The notes below the pieces were generated by a model. That model did not search any database. It had not been told where the DNA came from and worked only from the letters and a program-made list of their open reading frames with translations. From Methylopumilus sp036745495 (GTDB lineage: Bacteria; Pseudomonadota; Gammaproteobacteria; Burkholderiales; Methylophilaceae): a stretch of 64,000 nucleotides of DNA. Below, piece by piece: positions 45,797 to 55,525 of this stretch; the first letter of the stretch is position 1, and each line of letters opens with the position of its first letter. Location of the stretch: assembly GCA_036745495.1 (NCBI GenBank), contig DAIOGA010000002.1, positions 39,193 to 103,192 of the forward strand. The letters run 5' to 3'. The position numbers were made by a program, and so were the translations under genes.

Positions 45797-47272
45797 ATGA
45801 CAAAAATTGATGACTGCACCCTAGTCCTCTTTGGTGCAAGTGGAAACCTTTCTAGAATAAAACTTATTCCAGGTCTTTTTAGACTTGATTCTCTTGGTAG
45901 ATTGCCAGAGAAAATGAAAATTCTTTCAGTGGGAAGATCTGAAGTTGAGGAATCAGCATGGCGAGATGACATCAAGTCCATGCTTGATATTAAATTCAAA
46001 AAAAATTACGACGCAAAAGTATTTGATCGTTTTATTGCTAGAAATTTTTATCATGCGAATCCGCCTGATGATAGTAATGCTTTTAAACGACTCAGTGAAA
46101 GACTTTCCGACGCATCAACTTTCCCACAAAACTTAGCTTTCTTTTTGTCTGTCAGACCATCTGACTTTGCTTCGATTGTTGATTTACTCGCGAGCGTTGG
46201 CTTAACGGATGAAAGCAAAGCTTGGCGTCGTGTTGTCATTGAAAAACCTTTTGGTACCAATTTAGAAACAGCTCAAGCACTCCAAAAATCAATCACTAAA
46301 CATTTAAAAGAAACACAGATTTACCGTATCGATCATTACCTTGGTAAATCAGCACTTCAAAATATTCTTCTCACGCGCTTTGCAAATCATATCTTTGATC
46401 CGCTTTGGTCGCATGAGCATATCGATCATATTCAAATTACAAATAATGAAACACTTGGTGTAGGTGAGAGAACTCAATTCTATGATGCAACAGGTGCTTT
46501 AAGAGATATGATTCAAAGCCATCTTATGCAAATGCTTGCATTAACGACGATGGAAATGCCTCAAACATTAAGCCCTGAAAATATTCGCGCTGAAAAAATT
46601 AAAGTACTTGAATCAATTACACCTATTCCTCTTAACGAGCTTAAGAAGCATGCTTTTAAAGCGCAATATGGTCGAGGTAAAATCAACGGTGAAGAAGTTA
46701 AGGGTTATTTAGAGGAACTGGAAGATCCAAAGAGTGTAGTTGAGACCTACGCAGCACTTAAGTTCTATATTAATACACCGCGATGGAAAGGTGTACCTAT
46801 CTATGTGAGAACAGCAAAGCGTCTTCACGCATCTGATACTGCGATAGCCATTAAGTTTAAAAAAGCACCGCTTTCACTTCCTGAGCAAGCCGATAACTGG
46901 CTCATCATTAGTATTCAACCTAAAGAATTTACCCGCTTTGAAATCCAAACGAAAATTCCAGGGCTTGATACCAAAGTAAGAACGGTAGCTATGGACGCCC
47001 CAAATAGAATTACAGGGGATGAAAGTGTAGATGCTTATGAATCACTCCTTCTTAATTTGATGCAAGGGGACCAATCTTTATACCTCCATATCAATGAGGT
47101 AGAAGCATCATGGAGACTTCTTGATCCTGTAATTAAAGCCTGGAATGAAGATAAGGCCCCAGTCTTTACCTACCCTGCTGGTACTGCTGATCCCGCTGAA
47201 TCTAAAGTTATCTTTGATAAGCCTGAACAATTTTGGCGTCAGAGTATTGAAATCGGTGAAAATAAGCTCTAA
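45797..47272 (+). CDS. zwf: Glucose-6-phosphate 1-dehydrogenase
   Basis: 491 residues. Active-site signature YRIDHYLGKSALQN, IEKPFGTNLETA upstream, and the N-terminal dinucleotide motif LFGASGNLSRIKLIPGLF. In that motif the Arg that contacts the adenosine 2'-phosphate of NADP+ in the usual GDLAKRK sequence is Ile21 here, hinting at NAD+ preference. It starts oxidation of glucose 6-phosphate. Cotranscribed with gnd (23-bp gap) and ended by a clear terminator. Confidence 0.96.
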   Translation: MTKIDDCTLVLFGASGNLSRIKLIPGLFRLDSLGRLPEKMKILSVGRSEVEESAWRDDIKSMLDIKFKKNYDAKVFDRFIARNFYHANPPDDSNAFKRLSERLSDASTFPQNLAFFLSVRPSDFASIVDLLASVGLTDESKAWRRVVIEKPFGTNLETAQALQKSITKHLKETQIYRIDHYLGKSALQNILLTRFANHIFDPLWSHEHIDHIQITNNETLGVGERTQFYDATGALRDMIQSHLMQMLALTTMEMPQTLSPENIRAEKIKVLESITPIPLNELKKHAFKAQYGRGKINGEEVKGYLEELEDPKSVVETYAALKFYINTPRWKGVPIYVRTAKRLHASDTAIAIKFKKAPLSLPEQADNWLIISIQPKEFTRFEIQTKIPGLDTKVRTVAMDAPNRITGDESVDAYESLLLNLMQGDQSLYLHINEVEASWRLLDPVIKAWNEDKAPVFTYPAGTADPAESKVIFDKPEQFWRQSIEIGENKL

Positions 47273-47296
47273 AGTAATGAAAATTTAAATCATTAG

Positions 47297-47341
47297 AAAT
47301 CCCGTAGCGTCAAGATTGTGCAAACGGGATTTTTCTTTTTT
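47297..47341 (+). terminator. Rho-independent terminator after zwf
   Basis: A 9-bp stem, AAATCCCGT (47297-47305) with ACGGGATTT (47324-47332), an 18-nt loop and a T-rich tail to about 47341. It separates gnd-zwf from dcd, 15 bp further on. Confidence 0.85.
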
Positions 47342-47355
47342 GAGACAAGAAAATT

Positions 47356-47922
47356 ATGACGATAAAATCAGATAAATGGATAAGAAAGATGGCCGAAGAA
47401 CATGGCATGATTGAGCCATTCGAGCCTAAACTTATTCGCGAGAAAGATAATCAAAAGATCGTATCTTATGGCACATCAAGTTATGGATATGACATTCGAT
47501 GCGCTAATGAATTTAAAGTATTTACCAATATTAATAGCACCATCGTCGATCCAAAAAATTTCGACCCGAATTCTTTTGTTGAATTTAACGCTGACTATTG
47601 CATCATCCCACCTAACTCATTTGCACTTGCAAGAACAGTTGAGTACTTCAGAATTCCAAGAAGTGTGCTTACGGTATGTTTAGGCAAATCAACTTATGCA
47701 CGATGCGGCATTATTGTAAACGTCACGCCTTTTGAACCCGAATGGGAAGGTTATGTAACTTTAGAATTTAGTAATACAACACCTCTTCCAGCAAAGATTT
47801 ATGCAGGCGAAGGTTGCGCTCAAGTGTTATTCTTTGAGTCCGATGAAGTATGTGAAACATCCTATAAAGATCGCGGTGGAAAATACCAAGGTCAAGTAGG
47901 CGTAACATTACCTAAAATATAA
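47356..47922 (+). CDS. dcd: dCTP deaminase
   Basis: 188 residues of the dUTPase-like trimeric fold. SYGTSSYGYDIRCA near the N-terminus and the catalytic Glu in EPEWEGYVTLEF are typical. It converts dCTP to dUTP, supplying dUMP for ThyA, whose gene lies 2.7 kb away. An amino-acid decarboxylase gene follows by 9 bp, a pairing found in many betaproteobacteria. Confidence 0.95.
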   Translation: MTIKSDKWIRKMAEEHGMIEPFEPKLIREKDNQKIVSYGTSSYGYDIRCANEFKVFTNINSTIVDPKNFDPNSFVEFNADYCIIPPNSFALARTVEYFRIPRSVLTVCLGKSTYARCGIIVNVTPFEPEWEGYVTLEFSNTTPLPAKIYAGEGCAQVLFFESDEVCETSYKDRGGKYQGQVGVTLPKI

Positions 47923-47931
47923 AGGGTTAAT

Positions 47932-50172
47932 ATGAAATTTAACTTCCCCGTAGTCATCATTGATGAAGACTTTAAATCTGAGAATTCATCTGGTCTTGGT
48001 ATCAGAGTTTTAGCAAAAGCGATCGAGGAAGAAAATTTTGAAGTCCTTGGTGTTACGAGCTACGGCGACTTATCTTCATTTGCTCAACAACAAAGTCGGG
48101 CTTCTGCATTTATTCTATCTATCGATGATGAAGAGTTTGTTGAAGAAAACCAAACTGCCCTTCAACAATTAAAAAATTTCGTAGATGAAATTAGATTTCG
48201 TAATGAAGAAATCCCTATATTTCTTCATGGCGAAACAAGAACAAGCCGTCACATCCCAAATGAAATCTTAAGAGAACTTAATGGTTTTATTCATATGCAT
48301 GAAGATACGCCAGAGTTCGTGGCACGTTATATTGTGCGTGAAGCCAGAACTTATTTAGACAGTTTGCCGCCACCATTTTTTAAAGCGCTCACTCATTATG
48401 CAGGCGATGGCTCCTACTCTTGGCATTGTCCTGGTCACTCAGGTGGTGTTGCTTTCCTCAAATCACCAGTTGGCCAAATGTTTCACCAATTCTTTGGTGA
48501 AAACATGCTTCGCGCTGACGTATGTAATGCAGTAGATGAATTAGGGCAATTACTTGACCATACAGGCCCTGTAGGCGCTTCAGAAAGAAATGCAGCGCGT
48601 ATATATAACTCTGATCATCTTTATTTCGTCACAAACGGCACATCAACCTCTAATAAGATGGTTTGGCATTCAACGGTAGCCCCAGGCGACATCGTCATCG
48701 TGGATCGGAATTGCCATAAATCAGTATTGCACTCCATTATTATGACCGGTGCTATTCCAATTTTCTTGATGCCAACACGAAATCACTTCGGCATCATTGG
48801 TCCAATTCCTAAAAAAGAATTCGAATGGAAAAACATTCAAGACAAAATTCAAAAGAATCCATTCATCACAAACAAAAAAGATAAGCCTCGTGTATTAACA
48901 ATTACACAATCAACTTATGACGGTATTCTTTATAACGTTGAAGAAATTAAAGAAATGTTAGATGGAAAAATTGATACACTTCATTTTGATGAAGCTTGGT
49001 TGCCACATGCAACATTCCATGACTTCTATGGTGACTATCACGCCATTGGCGCTGATCGTCCACGCTGTAAAGACAGTTTAATTTTCTCAACACAATCGAC
49101 ACATAAACTTTTAGCTGGCTTGAGCCAAGCATCCCAAATTCTTGTACAGGATGCAGAAAAAAATAAACTTGACCGTGAAGTCTTTAACGAATCATTCTTA
49201 ATGCATAGCTCTACCAGTCCTCAATATTCAATCATTGCGAGTTGCGATGTAGCTGCTGCGATGATGGAAGAGCCTGGCGGTAAAGCACTTGTAGAAGAAT
49301 CCCTCATGGAAGCGTTAGACTTCAGACGCGCTATGCGAAAAGTAGATATTGAATGGGGATCTGACTGGTGGTTTAAAGTATGGGGCCCTAACGATTTATC
49401 AGACGAAGGTCTCGAAGATCGAGATGCTTGGATGTTAAATGCAAATGATCATTGGCATGGATTCGGTAATCTTGCTGATGGCTTTAATATGCTCGACCCT
49501 ATTAAGGCAACCATCATTACCCCAGGCCTTAATGTTGATGGCGAATTTTCTGAAGAGTTTGGTATTCCCGCTTCTATCGTTACTAAATATTTGGCAGAAC
49601 ACGGAGTTATTGTAGAAAAAACAGGTCTCTACTCATTCTTTATTATGTTTACGATCGGTATCACTAAAGGCCGATGGAATACGCTTGTTGCAGCACTTCA
49701 ACAATTTAAAGATGATTACGATAAAAATCAGCCTTTATGGAAAGTCTTACCTGAGTTTATTCAAAAGCAACCAAGTTATGAACGTATTGGATTAAGAGAT
49801 TTATGTACACAGATTCATGAAATTTATAAAAAACATGACATTGCAAGACTTACTACTGAAATGTATCTCTCTGACATGATTCCTGCAATGAAGCCAACAG
49901 ATGCTTTTTCAAAAATGGCTCATAAAGAAATTGAACGTGTGGCGATAGATGATTTAGAAGGCAGAATTACAGCAGTTCTTCTCACACCTTATCCACCAGG
50001 CATTCCTCTTCTAATTCCTGGCGAGCGTTTTAATAAAATTATTGTGGACTATCTAAAATTCGCAAGAGATTTTAATGAGAAATTTCCAGGATTTGAAACA
50101 GACAATCATGGATTAGTGAAACAAAAGATTGATGGTAAAGCGCACTACTTTGTAGACTGCGTATCTATCTAG
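47932..50172 (+). CDS. Biodegradative-type Arg/Lys/Orn decarboxylase
   Basis: 746 residues of fold-type I PLP decarboxylase: an N-terminal flavodoxin-like wing domain (about 1-125), the large domain starting WHCPGHSGGVAFLKSPVG, the PLP lysine in STHKLLAGLSQAS, the DEAW motif preceding it, and a C-terminal domain with TPYPPGIPLLIPGERF. It decarboxylates arginine, lysine or ornithine to agmatine, cadaverine or putrescine; which one cannot be told, so I give no symbol. In so small a genome it probably serves polyamine synthesis rather than acid resistance. It follows dcd by 9 bp and overlaps the convergent folA end by 8 bp. Confidence 0.92.
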   Translation: MKFNFPVVIIDEDFKSENSSGLGIRVLAKAIEEENFEVLGVTSYGDLSSFAQQQSRASAFILSIDDEEFVEENQTALQQLKNFVDEIRFRNEEIPIFLHGETRTSRHIPNEILRELNGFIHMHEDTPEFVARYIVREARTYLDSLPPPFFKALTHYAGDGSYSWHCPGHSGGVAFLKSPVGQMFHQFFGENMLRADVCNAVDELGQLLDHTGPVGASERNAARIYNSDHLYFVTNGTSTSNKMVWHSTVAPGDIVIVDRNCHKSVLHSIIMTGAIPIFLMPTRNHFGIIGPIPKKEFEWKNIQDKIQKNPFITNKKDKPRVLTITQSTYDGILYNVEEIKEMLDGKIDTLHFDEAWLPHATFHDFYGDYHAIGADRPRCKDSLIFSTQSTHKLLAGLSQASQILVQDAEKNKLDREVFNESFLMHSSTSPQYSIIASCDVAAAMMEEPGGKALVEESLMEALDFRRAMRKVDIEWGSDWWFKVWGPNDLSDEGLEDRDAWMLNANDHWHGFGNLADGFNMLDPIKATIITPGLNVDGEFSEEFGIPASIVTKYLAEHGVIVEKTGLYSFFIMFTIGITKGRWNTLVAALQQFKDDYDKNQPLWKVLPEFIQKQPSYERIGLRDLCTQIHEIYKKHDIARLTTEMYLSDMIPAMKPTDAFSKMAHKEIERVAIDDLEGRITAVLLTPYPPGIPLLIPGERFNKIIVDYLKFARDFNEKFPGFETDNHGLVKQKIDGKAHYFVDCVSI

Positions 50173-50653
50173 TATTTTTTTGATAGTTTACGAAAGAAAA
50201 TTCAAGACCATCATTTGTAATATGATCTTCTCTTGATGATTCGATCCATATTTGTTTATTGATCTCAGGAAAAAAAGCATCCCCCAAAAAGCTTTTCTTA
50301 ATTTCTGTAATATATAAGTGATCTACCAAGTTTAATGCTTGTTCATATATATTTGAACCCCCGATCACAAATACCTCGTTATCGTTCCTAGAAATAGAAA
50401 AAGCATCTTCGATGCTATGCACAACTTCCGCACCTTCATATGAAGCTTCCATATTTCGACTAATCACAATATTTCTTCTATTAGGGAGTGGCCGACCTAT
50501 GGACTCGTAAGTCTTTCGACCCATAATGATCGTGTGGCCTGTCGTTAAAGATTTAAAATGCTTTAGGTCTTCACTTAGATGCCAGGGCAAGGTGTTATTC
50601 ACACCAATAACACGATTAGAACTCATTGCAACAATGATGGATAGTTTTGACAC
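50165..50653 (-). CDS. folA: Dihydrofolate reductase
   Basis: 162 residues. IVAMSSNRVIGVNNTLPWHLSEDLKHFK contains the substrate Asp/Glu region and the WHL motif, then IMGRKTYESIGRPLPNR and FVIGGSNIYEQAL. It reduces dihydrofolate formed by ThyA. Its start overlaps the thyA stop by one base, so the pair is coupled. Confidence 0.97.
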   Translation of the reverse strand: MSKLSIIVAMSSNRVIGVNNTLPWHLSEDLKHFKSLTTGHTIIMGRKTYESIGRPLPNRRNIVISRNMEASYEGAEVVHSIEDAFSISRNDNEVFVIGGSNIYEQALNLVDHLYITEIKKSFLGDAFFPEINKQIWIESSREDHITNDGLEFSFVNYQKNTR

Positions 50654-51447
50654 TAGACTGCTACAGGCGCTTTAATCGCAGGGTCAGGATCGTAATTTTC
50701 TAAAACAAAATCTTCAAATTTAAAGTCAAAAATACTCTTAACTTCAGGATTAATTATCATGCGAGGCAATGCTTTAGGTAGTCTTGATAATTGCTCATTG
50801 ACCTGATCCATATGATTAGAATAAATGTGTGCGTCGCCTAACGTATGAACAAAATCGCCAAGCTCTAATGAACATACTTGAGCTACCATCATTGTAAGAA
50901 GCGCATAAGATGCAATATTAAAAGGTACGCCTAGGAAAATATCTGCACTTCTTTGGTAAAGCTGACAAGATAATTTGCCATTCGAAACATAAAATTGGAA
51001 AAATGCATGACAAGGTGGTAGTTTCATCTTTGAAATTTCTGAAACATTCCAGGCTGAAACTATTAATCGTCTCGAATCTGGATTTTTTTTAATTGACTCA
51101 ACCAATTCCGTAATCTGATCGATATGTTTTCCATCAGCGGTGGGCCAACTTCTCCATTGATAACCATATACCGGACCTAAGTTGCCATTTTCATCGGCCC
51201 ATTCATCCCAAATACTCACACCGTTATCTTTTAAGTATTTAATATTTGTGCTGCCACTTAAAAACCATAAAAGTTCGTGAATAATTGACTTTAAATGTAC
51301 TTTTTTTGTAGTTAATAAAGGAAAGCCTTTTGATAGGTCGTAACGCATTTGATAGCCGAACACAGAAATTGTGCCTGTGCCAGTTCGGTCATGTTTCACA
51401 TCACCATGGTTTTTAACGTGATTAAGTAAATCTAAATATTGCTTCAT
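50653..51447 (-). CDS. thyA: Thymidylate synthase
   Basis: 264 residues, identical in length to E. coli ThyA. Catalytic Cys in LPPCHAFFQFYV, phosphate-binding RRLIVSAWN, and the C-terminal KAPVAV end are all in place. It methylates dUMP with methylene-tetrahydrofolate. It lies between thrC (4-bp gap) and folA (1-bp overlap). Confidence 0.98.
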   Translation of the reverse strand: MKQYLDLLNHVKNHGDVKHDRTGTGTISVFGYQMRYDLSKGFPLLTTKKVHLKSIIHELLWFLSGSTNIKYLKDNGVSIWDEWADENGNLGPVYGYQWRSWPTADGKHIDQITELVESIKKNPDSRRLIVSAWNVSEISKMKLPPCHAFFQFYVSNGKLSCQLYQRSADIFLGVPFNIASYALLTMMVAQVCSLELGDFVHTLGDAHIYSNHMDQVNEQLSRLPKALPRMIINPEVKSIFDFKFEDFVLENYDPDPAIKAPVAV

Positions 51448-51451
51448 GATC

Positions 51452-52876
51452 TTAGACGTTTTGCCTTATAAATGTTTTCACTTGATCAACTTGATTATCT
51501 AAAACTTCAAATCTTTGCGGAAGATCTTCTAAATGCTTTAATGATTCTGGTCTGTCAGGTCTTTGATTTATCGCTTCCACAATAGAATCTTCAAATTTGA
51601 TAGGTAATGCTGTCTCAAGAACAATCATCGGCACATTGTCATCCATATGCTCATAGGCTGCTTTAAATCCATCTGCTGTATGCGTATCTATGATGATCTT
51701 GTATTGATTGTAAATTTCTTTAATGTAGTGGATACGTTCTTTGTGTGTACTTGAAGATGATGTAAATCCAAAATCTTTAATTTTTTCAAAGATACCGCCT
51801 TGGTTTAAATCAAAATTACCGCCTTGATCAATTGATTTCCATAATTCATTTAATTTTTTACTGTCTCGTCCAATTAAATCAAAAATGAATCGTTCAAAAT
51901 TAGAGGCTTTAGATATATCCATTGAAGGGCTTGAAGTATGAAAAGTATTTTTAGAGTCACGCGGCTTATACATGCCTGTTTTAAAGAATTCATCTAATAC
52001 ATTATTTTCATTAGTAGCAACCACAAGTCTTTTAATTGGAAGACCCATCATGCGAGCTATGTGACCTGCACAAATATTACCAAAATTACCTGTGGGAACA
52101 GTAAAGCTCACTTCTTCATTGTTTTTGGTAATAGCAAGATAACCTTTAAAGTAATAAACGATCTGCGCTAAAATTCTGCCCCAATTAATTGAGTTCACTG
52201 CGCCAATTTTTAAATCTCTTTTAAAATCTAAGTCATTAGATACTGCCTTAACAATATCTTGGCAGTCATCAAAGACACCTTTAATGCTTAAATTGAAAAT
52301 ATTAGGATCTTGAATACTAAACATTTGAGCTGATTGAAAACGACTCATCTTTTGATAAGGTGACAACATAAAGACATTGATGCCTTTTTTTCCTCGCATT
52401 GCATATTCAGCAGCAGATCCTGTATCACCAGACGTTGCACCCAAAATATTAATTTCCGCATTTTCTTTAGCGAGGACATATTCAAAGAGATTGCCAAGGA
52501 GTTGCATTGCGATATCTTTAAATGCAAGTGTTGGTCCATTTGAAAGGGAAAGAATATATAGATTATCTTTAACTTTTAAAATGGGTGTAATGTCTTCTGG
52601 TTTTTGTTGCGATCTAGAAAATGCATACACTTCTTTGGTGTATGTTTTATTGATAATCGTTTTTAAGTCATCCTTTGATATGTCATCAACAAATTTAGAA
52701 ATGATATGAAAAGCAAGTTCAGCATAACTCATGCTTCGCATATTATTTAAATCTTGAGCTGAAAATTGAGGATAAGACTCTGGAAGATACAAACCACCGT
52801 CAGGTGCAAGACCGCCTAATAAAATCTCTGAAAAAGAAAGTGGCTTTGATTGGCCGCGCGTTGAAATATATTTCAT
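51452..52876 (-). CDS. thrC: Threonine synthase
   Basis: 474 residues of the long, class with N-terminal MKYISTRGQSKPLSF. The PLP lysine is in GPTLAFKDIAMQLLG, with the glycine-rich phosphate loop GATSGDTGSAAEYAM. It converts phosphohomoserine to threonine. The order hom (7 bp upstream) then thrC is conserved across betaproteobacteria; no thrB is present here. Confidence 0.96.
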   Translation of the reverse strand: MKYISTRGQSKPLSFSEILLGGLAPDGGLYLPESYPQFSAQDLNNMRSMSYAELAFHIISKFVDDISKDDLKTIINKTYTKEVYAFSRSQQKPEDITPILKVKDNLYILSLSNGPTLAFKDIAMQLLGNLFEYVLAKENAEINILGATSGDTGSAAEYAMRGKKGINVFMLSPYQKMSRFQSAQMFSIQDPNIFNLSIKGVFDDCQDIVKAVSNDLDFKRDLKIGAVNSINWGRILAQIVYYFKGYLAITKNNEEVSFTVPTGNFGNICAGHIARMMGLPIKRLVVATNENNVLDEFFKTGMYKPRDSKNTFHTSSPSMDISKASNFERFIFDLIGRDSKKLNELWKSIDQGGNFDLNQGGIFEKIKDFGFTSSSSTHKERIHYIKEIYNQYKIIIDTHTADGFKAAYEHMDDNVPMIVLETALPIKFEDSIVEAINQRPDRPESLKHLEDLPQRFEVLDNQVDQVKTFIRQNV

Positions 52877-52883
52877 AAAGTCT

Positions 52884-54179
52884 TTATTTGCTAAGCTCTT
52901 CTAATCTAATTTTAATAACTTTTCCAATGGTGGCTGATAACGACTCAATTGAATCAATGACAGTATTGATATCTTTCTCAACTGCTAAGTGGCTTAGTAT
53001 GACAATATCTGCTTCAGATTCATGTTCTTGAGGCTCCTTTTGAAGCATCGCATCAATTGAAATTTTCTTATCGCCAAATAATTTTGTGATCTCAGCTAAT
53101 ACACCCGGCTTATCTGAAACACGAATTCTTAAATAATAACCACTGATTGCATCTTCAATTTTATAGATAGGTATTGGATCAATTTTATTATCGTCAAAAC
53201 CATGGGGAGGGACTTGAGATGATCTTGAAATATCAATCAAATCAGCAACGACAGCGCTCGCGGTTGGTAATGCGCCGGCACCGGCGCCATAATAAAGCGT
53301 TGGTCCAACCATATTACCTTTAACAACGACAGCATTCATTGCACCATTTACATTGGCAATTAAACGTTTTTCAGGTATTAAAGTTGGATGTACTCTTAAC
53401 TCAATACCTTTATCTCTTTTTTTTGCGATACCCAATAACTTAATGCGATAACCTAATTCTTCTGCGTACCGAATATCTTTCTGCTCAAGGGCTTTAATAC
53501 CTTCTACATAAACATCTTTAAAGCTCATAGGAATACCGAAAGATAAACCAGCAAGAATGGTTAATTTGTGAGCTGCATCAATACCTTCAATATCAAATGT
53601 AGGATCTGCTTCTGCGTACCCTAAAGATTGAGCCTCGGATAAGGCTTTAGCAAATGTAATGCCTTTTTCACGCATCTCAGTCAAAATAAAATTGGTAGTA
53701 CCATTAATAATACCTGCGACCCACTCAATCTTATTTCCAGCTAAACCTTCTCTAATTGATTTTAAAATAGGAATACCACCAGCGACTGATGCTTCAAAAG
53801 CTAGAGTCACATTATTCTTTTTGGCTAATTCAAATAGTTCATTTCCGAAATTTGCGAGCAATGCTTTATTGGCAGTTACGACATGCTTTTTATTTTCAAT
53901 CGCTTTCACCACTAAATCTTTTGCAATAGTTGTACCACCGATCAGTTCAACAATAACATCGATCTCTTTATCAGCAACTAATTTAAATGCATCATCAGTG
54001 ACCTCGATAGAGTTTCCAACAATTTCTTTTGCGCGTGCGACATTTTTATCTGCTACAGCGACAATTTTCATATCTGCAGATGTTTTACGTTGTATTTCTT
54101 TAATGTTAGATTTTAAAAGTTCAAATACACCGCCACCTACTGTACCGATACCTAATAAACCTATATTCATTCTTTTCAT
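52884..54179 (-). CDS. hom: Homoserine dehydrogenase
   Basis: 431 residues: N-terminal NAD(P)-binding GLLGIGTVGGGVFELL, catalytic domain with GIINGTTNFILTEM and the ACT domain at the C-terminus (LRIRVSDKPGVLAEITKLFG) for feedback control by threonine. There is no fused aspartokinase. It sits 13 bp after alaA and 7 bp before thrC. The start at 54179 has a second Met at residue 4. Confidence 0.96.
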   Translation of the reverse strand: MKRMNIGLLGIGTVGGGVFELLKSNIKEIQRKTSADMKIVAVADKNVARAKEIVGNSIEVTDDAFKLVADKEIDVIVELIGGTTIAKDLVVKAIENKKHVVTANKALLANFGNELFELAKKNNVTLAFEASVAGGIPILKSIREGLAGNKIEWVAGIINGTTNFILTEMREKGITFAKALSEAQSLGYAEADPTFDIEGIDAAHKLTILAGLSFGIPMSFKDVYVEGIKALEQKDIRYAEELGYRIKLLGIAKKRDKGIELRVHPTLIPEKRLIANVNGAMNAVVVKGNMVGPTLYYGAGAGALPTASAVVADLIDISRSSQVPPHGFDDNKIDPIPIYKIEDAISGYYLRIRVSDKPGVLAEITKLFGDKKISIDAMLQKEPQEHESEADIVILSHLAVEKDINTVIDSIESLSATIGKVIKIRLEELSK

Positions 54180-54192
54180 CAGTTATAGCTCT

Positions 54193-55419
54193 CTAGTTCG
54201 CAGTATTTTTCTTAAAGTTTTCAAGATAATTGGCAATGCGATTAATTGATTCTTTAAGATCATCTTCGTTTGGTAAGAAAACAATTCTTATGTGATCAGG
54301 ATCTTTCCAATTAAATCCTGTGCCTTGAACTAATAATACTTTTTTGTCGATTAATAATTTTAAAATAAATTCTTGATCGTCTTTAATGGGATACATCTTT
54401 GGATCTAATTTAGGAAACAGATACATCGCAGCTTCAGGCTTAACACATGTGACACCAGGTATCGACACAAGCATGTTGTAAGCAAGTTCTCTTTGCTTAA
54501 AAAGTCGTCCTGTAGGTGCAACAAGATCATCAATACTTTGATACCCACCTAAAGCGGTTTGAATCGCAAGCTGTCCAGGAACGTTTGCACATAAACGCAT
54601 GGAGGCTAACATGTTTAAACCTTCAATGTAATCTGTAGATTCTTTCTTGTTACCAGACACAACTAACCATCCTGCACGATAGCCGCATGCACGATAGTTT
54701 TTTGATAAACCATTGAATGTGACAAAAAGAATGTCGTCAGCAAGAGATGCAATCGAAATATGTTTTTTCTTGTCGTAAATAACTTTGTCGTAAATCTCAT
54801 CTGCAAAAACAACAAGTTTATGTTTTCTTGCGATTTGAATAATGCCTTCTAGAATATCTTTTGGATAAAGTGCACCTGTCGGATTATTTGGATTGATTAC
54901 AACAATTGCTTTTGTTTTGCTGGTGATTTTACTTTCAATGTCTTTAAGATCGGGGTACCAGTTTGAAGCTTCATCACATAAATAATGTCTAGGCTTTCCA
55001 CCTGCCAATGTCACAGCCGCTGTCCATAGCGGATAATCTGGCATAGGGATCAATACTTCATCATCGTTATCTAATAATGCCTGCATTGCCATGACAATAA
55101 GTTCTGACACACCATTACCAATAATCACGTCATCTACATCAACATTTGGAATATTTTTTTCCTGTGTGTAATGCATGATAGATTTTCTTGGCTCAAAAAG
55201 CCCTTTGCTATCTGTATAGCCAGATGCTTTACCCATATTGCGAATCACGTCTTGAACAATCTCTTCAGGCGCTTCAAATCCAAAAGCTGCTGGATTGCCA
55301 ATATTAAGCTTGATAATACGATGACCTTCTTCTTCCATTTTTTTAGCGTGCGCTAAAACTGGTCCGCGAATGTCATAACAGACGTTATTTAATTTCGATG
55401 ATTTTTTAAGCTGAGCCAA
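54193..55419 (-). CDS. alaA: Alanine transaminase AlaA
   Basis: 408 residues that follow E. coli AlaA (YfbQ) closely along the whole chain: VCYDIRGPVLAHAKKMEEEG, NIGNPAAFGFEAPEE, the PLP pocket INPNNPTGALYP and the lysine in FNGLSKNYRACGYRAGW. It makes alanine from pyruvate. The start is a TTG at 55419: there is no ATG or GTG nearby, an in-frame TAG lies 12 bp upstream, and an AGGT sits at good spacing. It leads alaA-hom-thrC-thyA-folA, five genes with gaps of 13 bp or less. Confidence 0.94.
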   Translation of the reverse strand: MAQLKKSSKLNNVCYDIRGPVLAHAKKMEEEGHRIIKLNIGNPAAFGFEAPEEIVQDVIRNMGKASGYTDSKGLFEPRKSIMHYTQEKNIPNVDVDDVIIGNGVSELIVMAMQALLDNDDEVLIPMPDYPLWTAAVTLAGGKPRHYLCDEASNWYPDLKDIESKITSKTKAIVVINPNNPTGALYPKDILEGIIQIARKHKLVVFADEIYDKVIYDKKKHISIASLADDILFVTFNGLSKNYRACGYRAGWLVVSGNKKESTDYIEGLNMLASMRLCANVPGQLAIQTALGGYQSIDDLVAPTGRLFKQRELAYNMLVSIPGVTCVKPEAAMYLFPKLDPKMYPIKDDQEFILKLLIDKKVLLVQGTGFNWKDPDHIRIVFLPNEDDLKESINRIANYLENFKKNTAN

Positions 55420-55525
55420 TTTAATTACCTAAATTTGAATATATGATATCTTACATTGTGAACGCGCATTCCGCCAACAAATGAGAGGGTTTTGATTCAA
55501 TTTATTTCTTTAAAAACACGATGTT

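Noticed and set aside
53659..54249. 196-residue open frame antisense to hom
   Set aside because: The opposite strand is homoserine dehydrogenase with all its motifs; this frame has no start context or recognisable domain.
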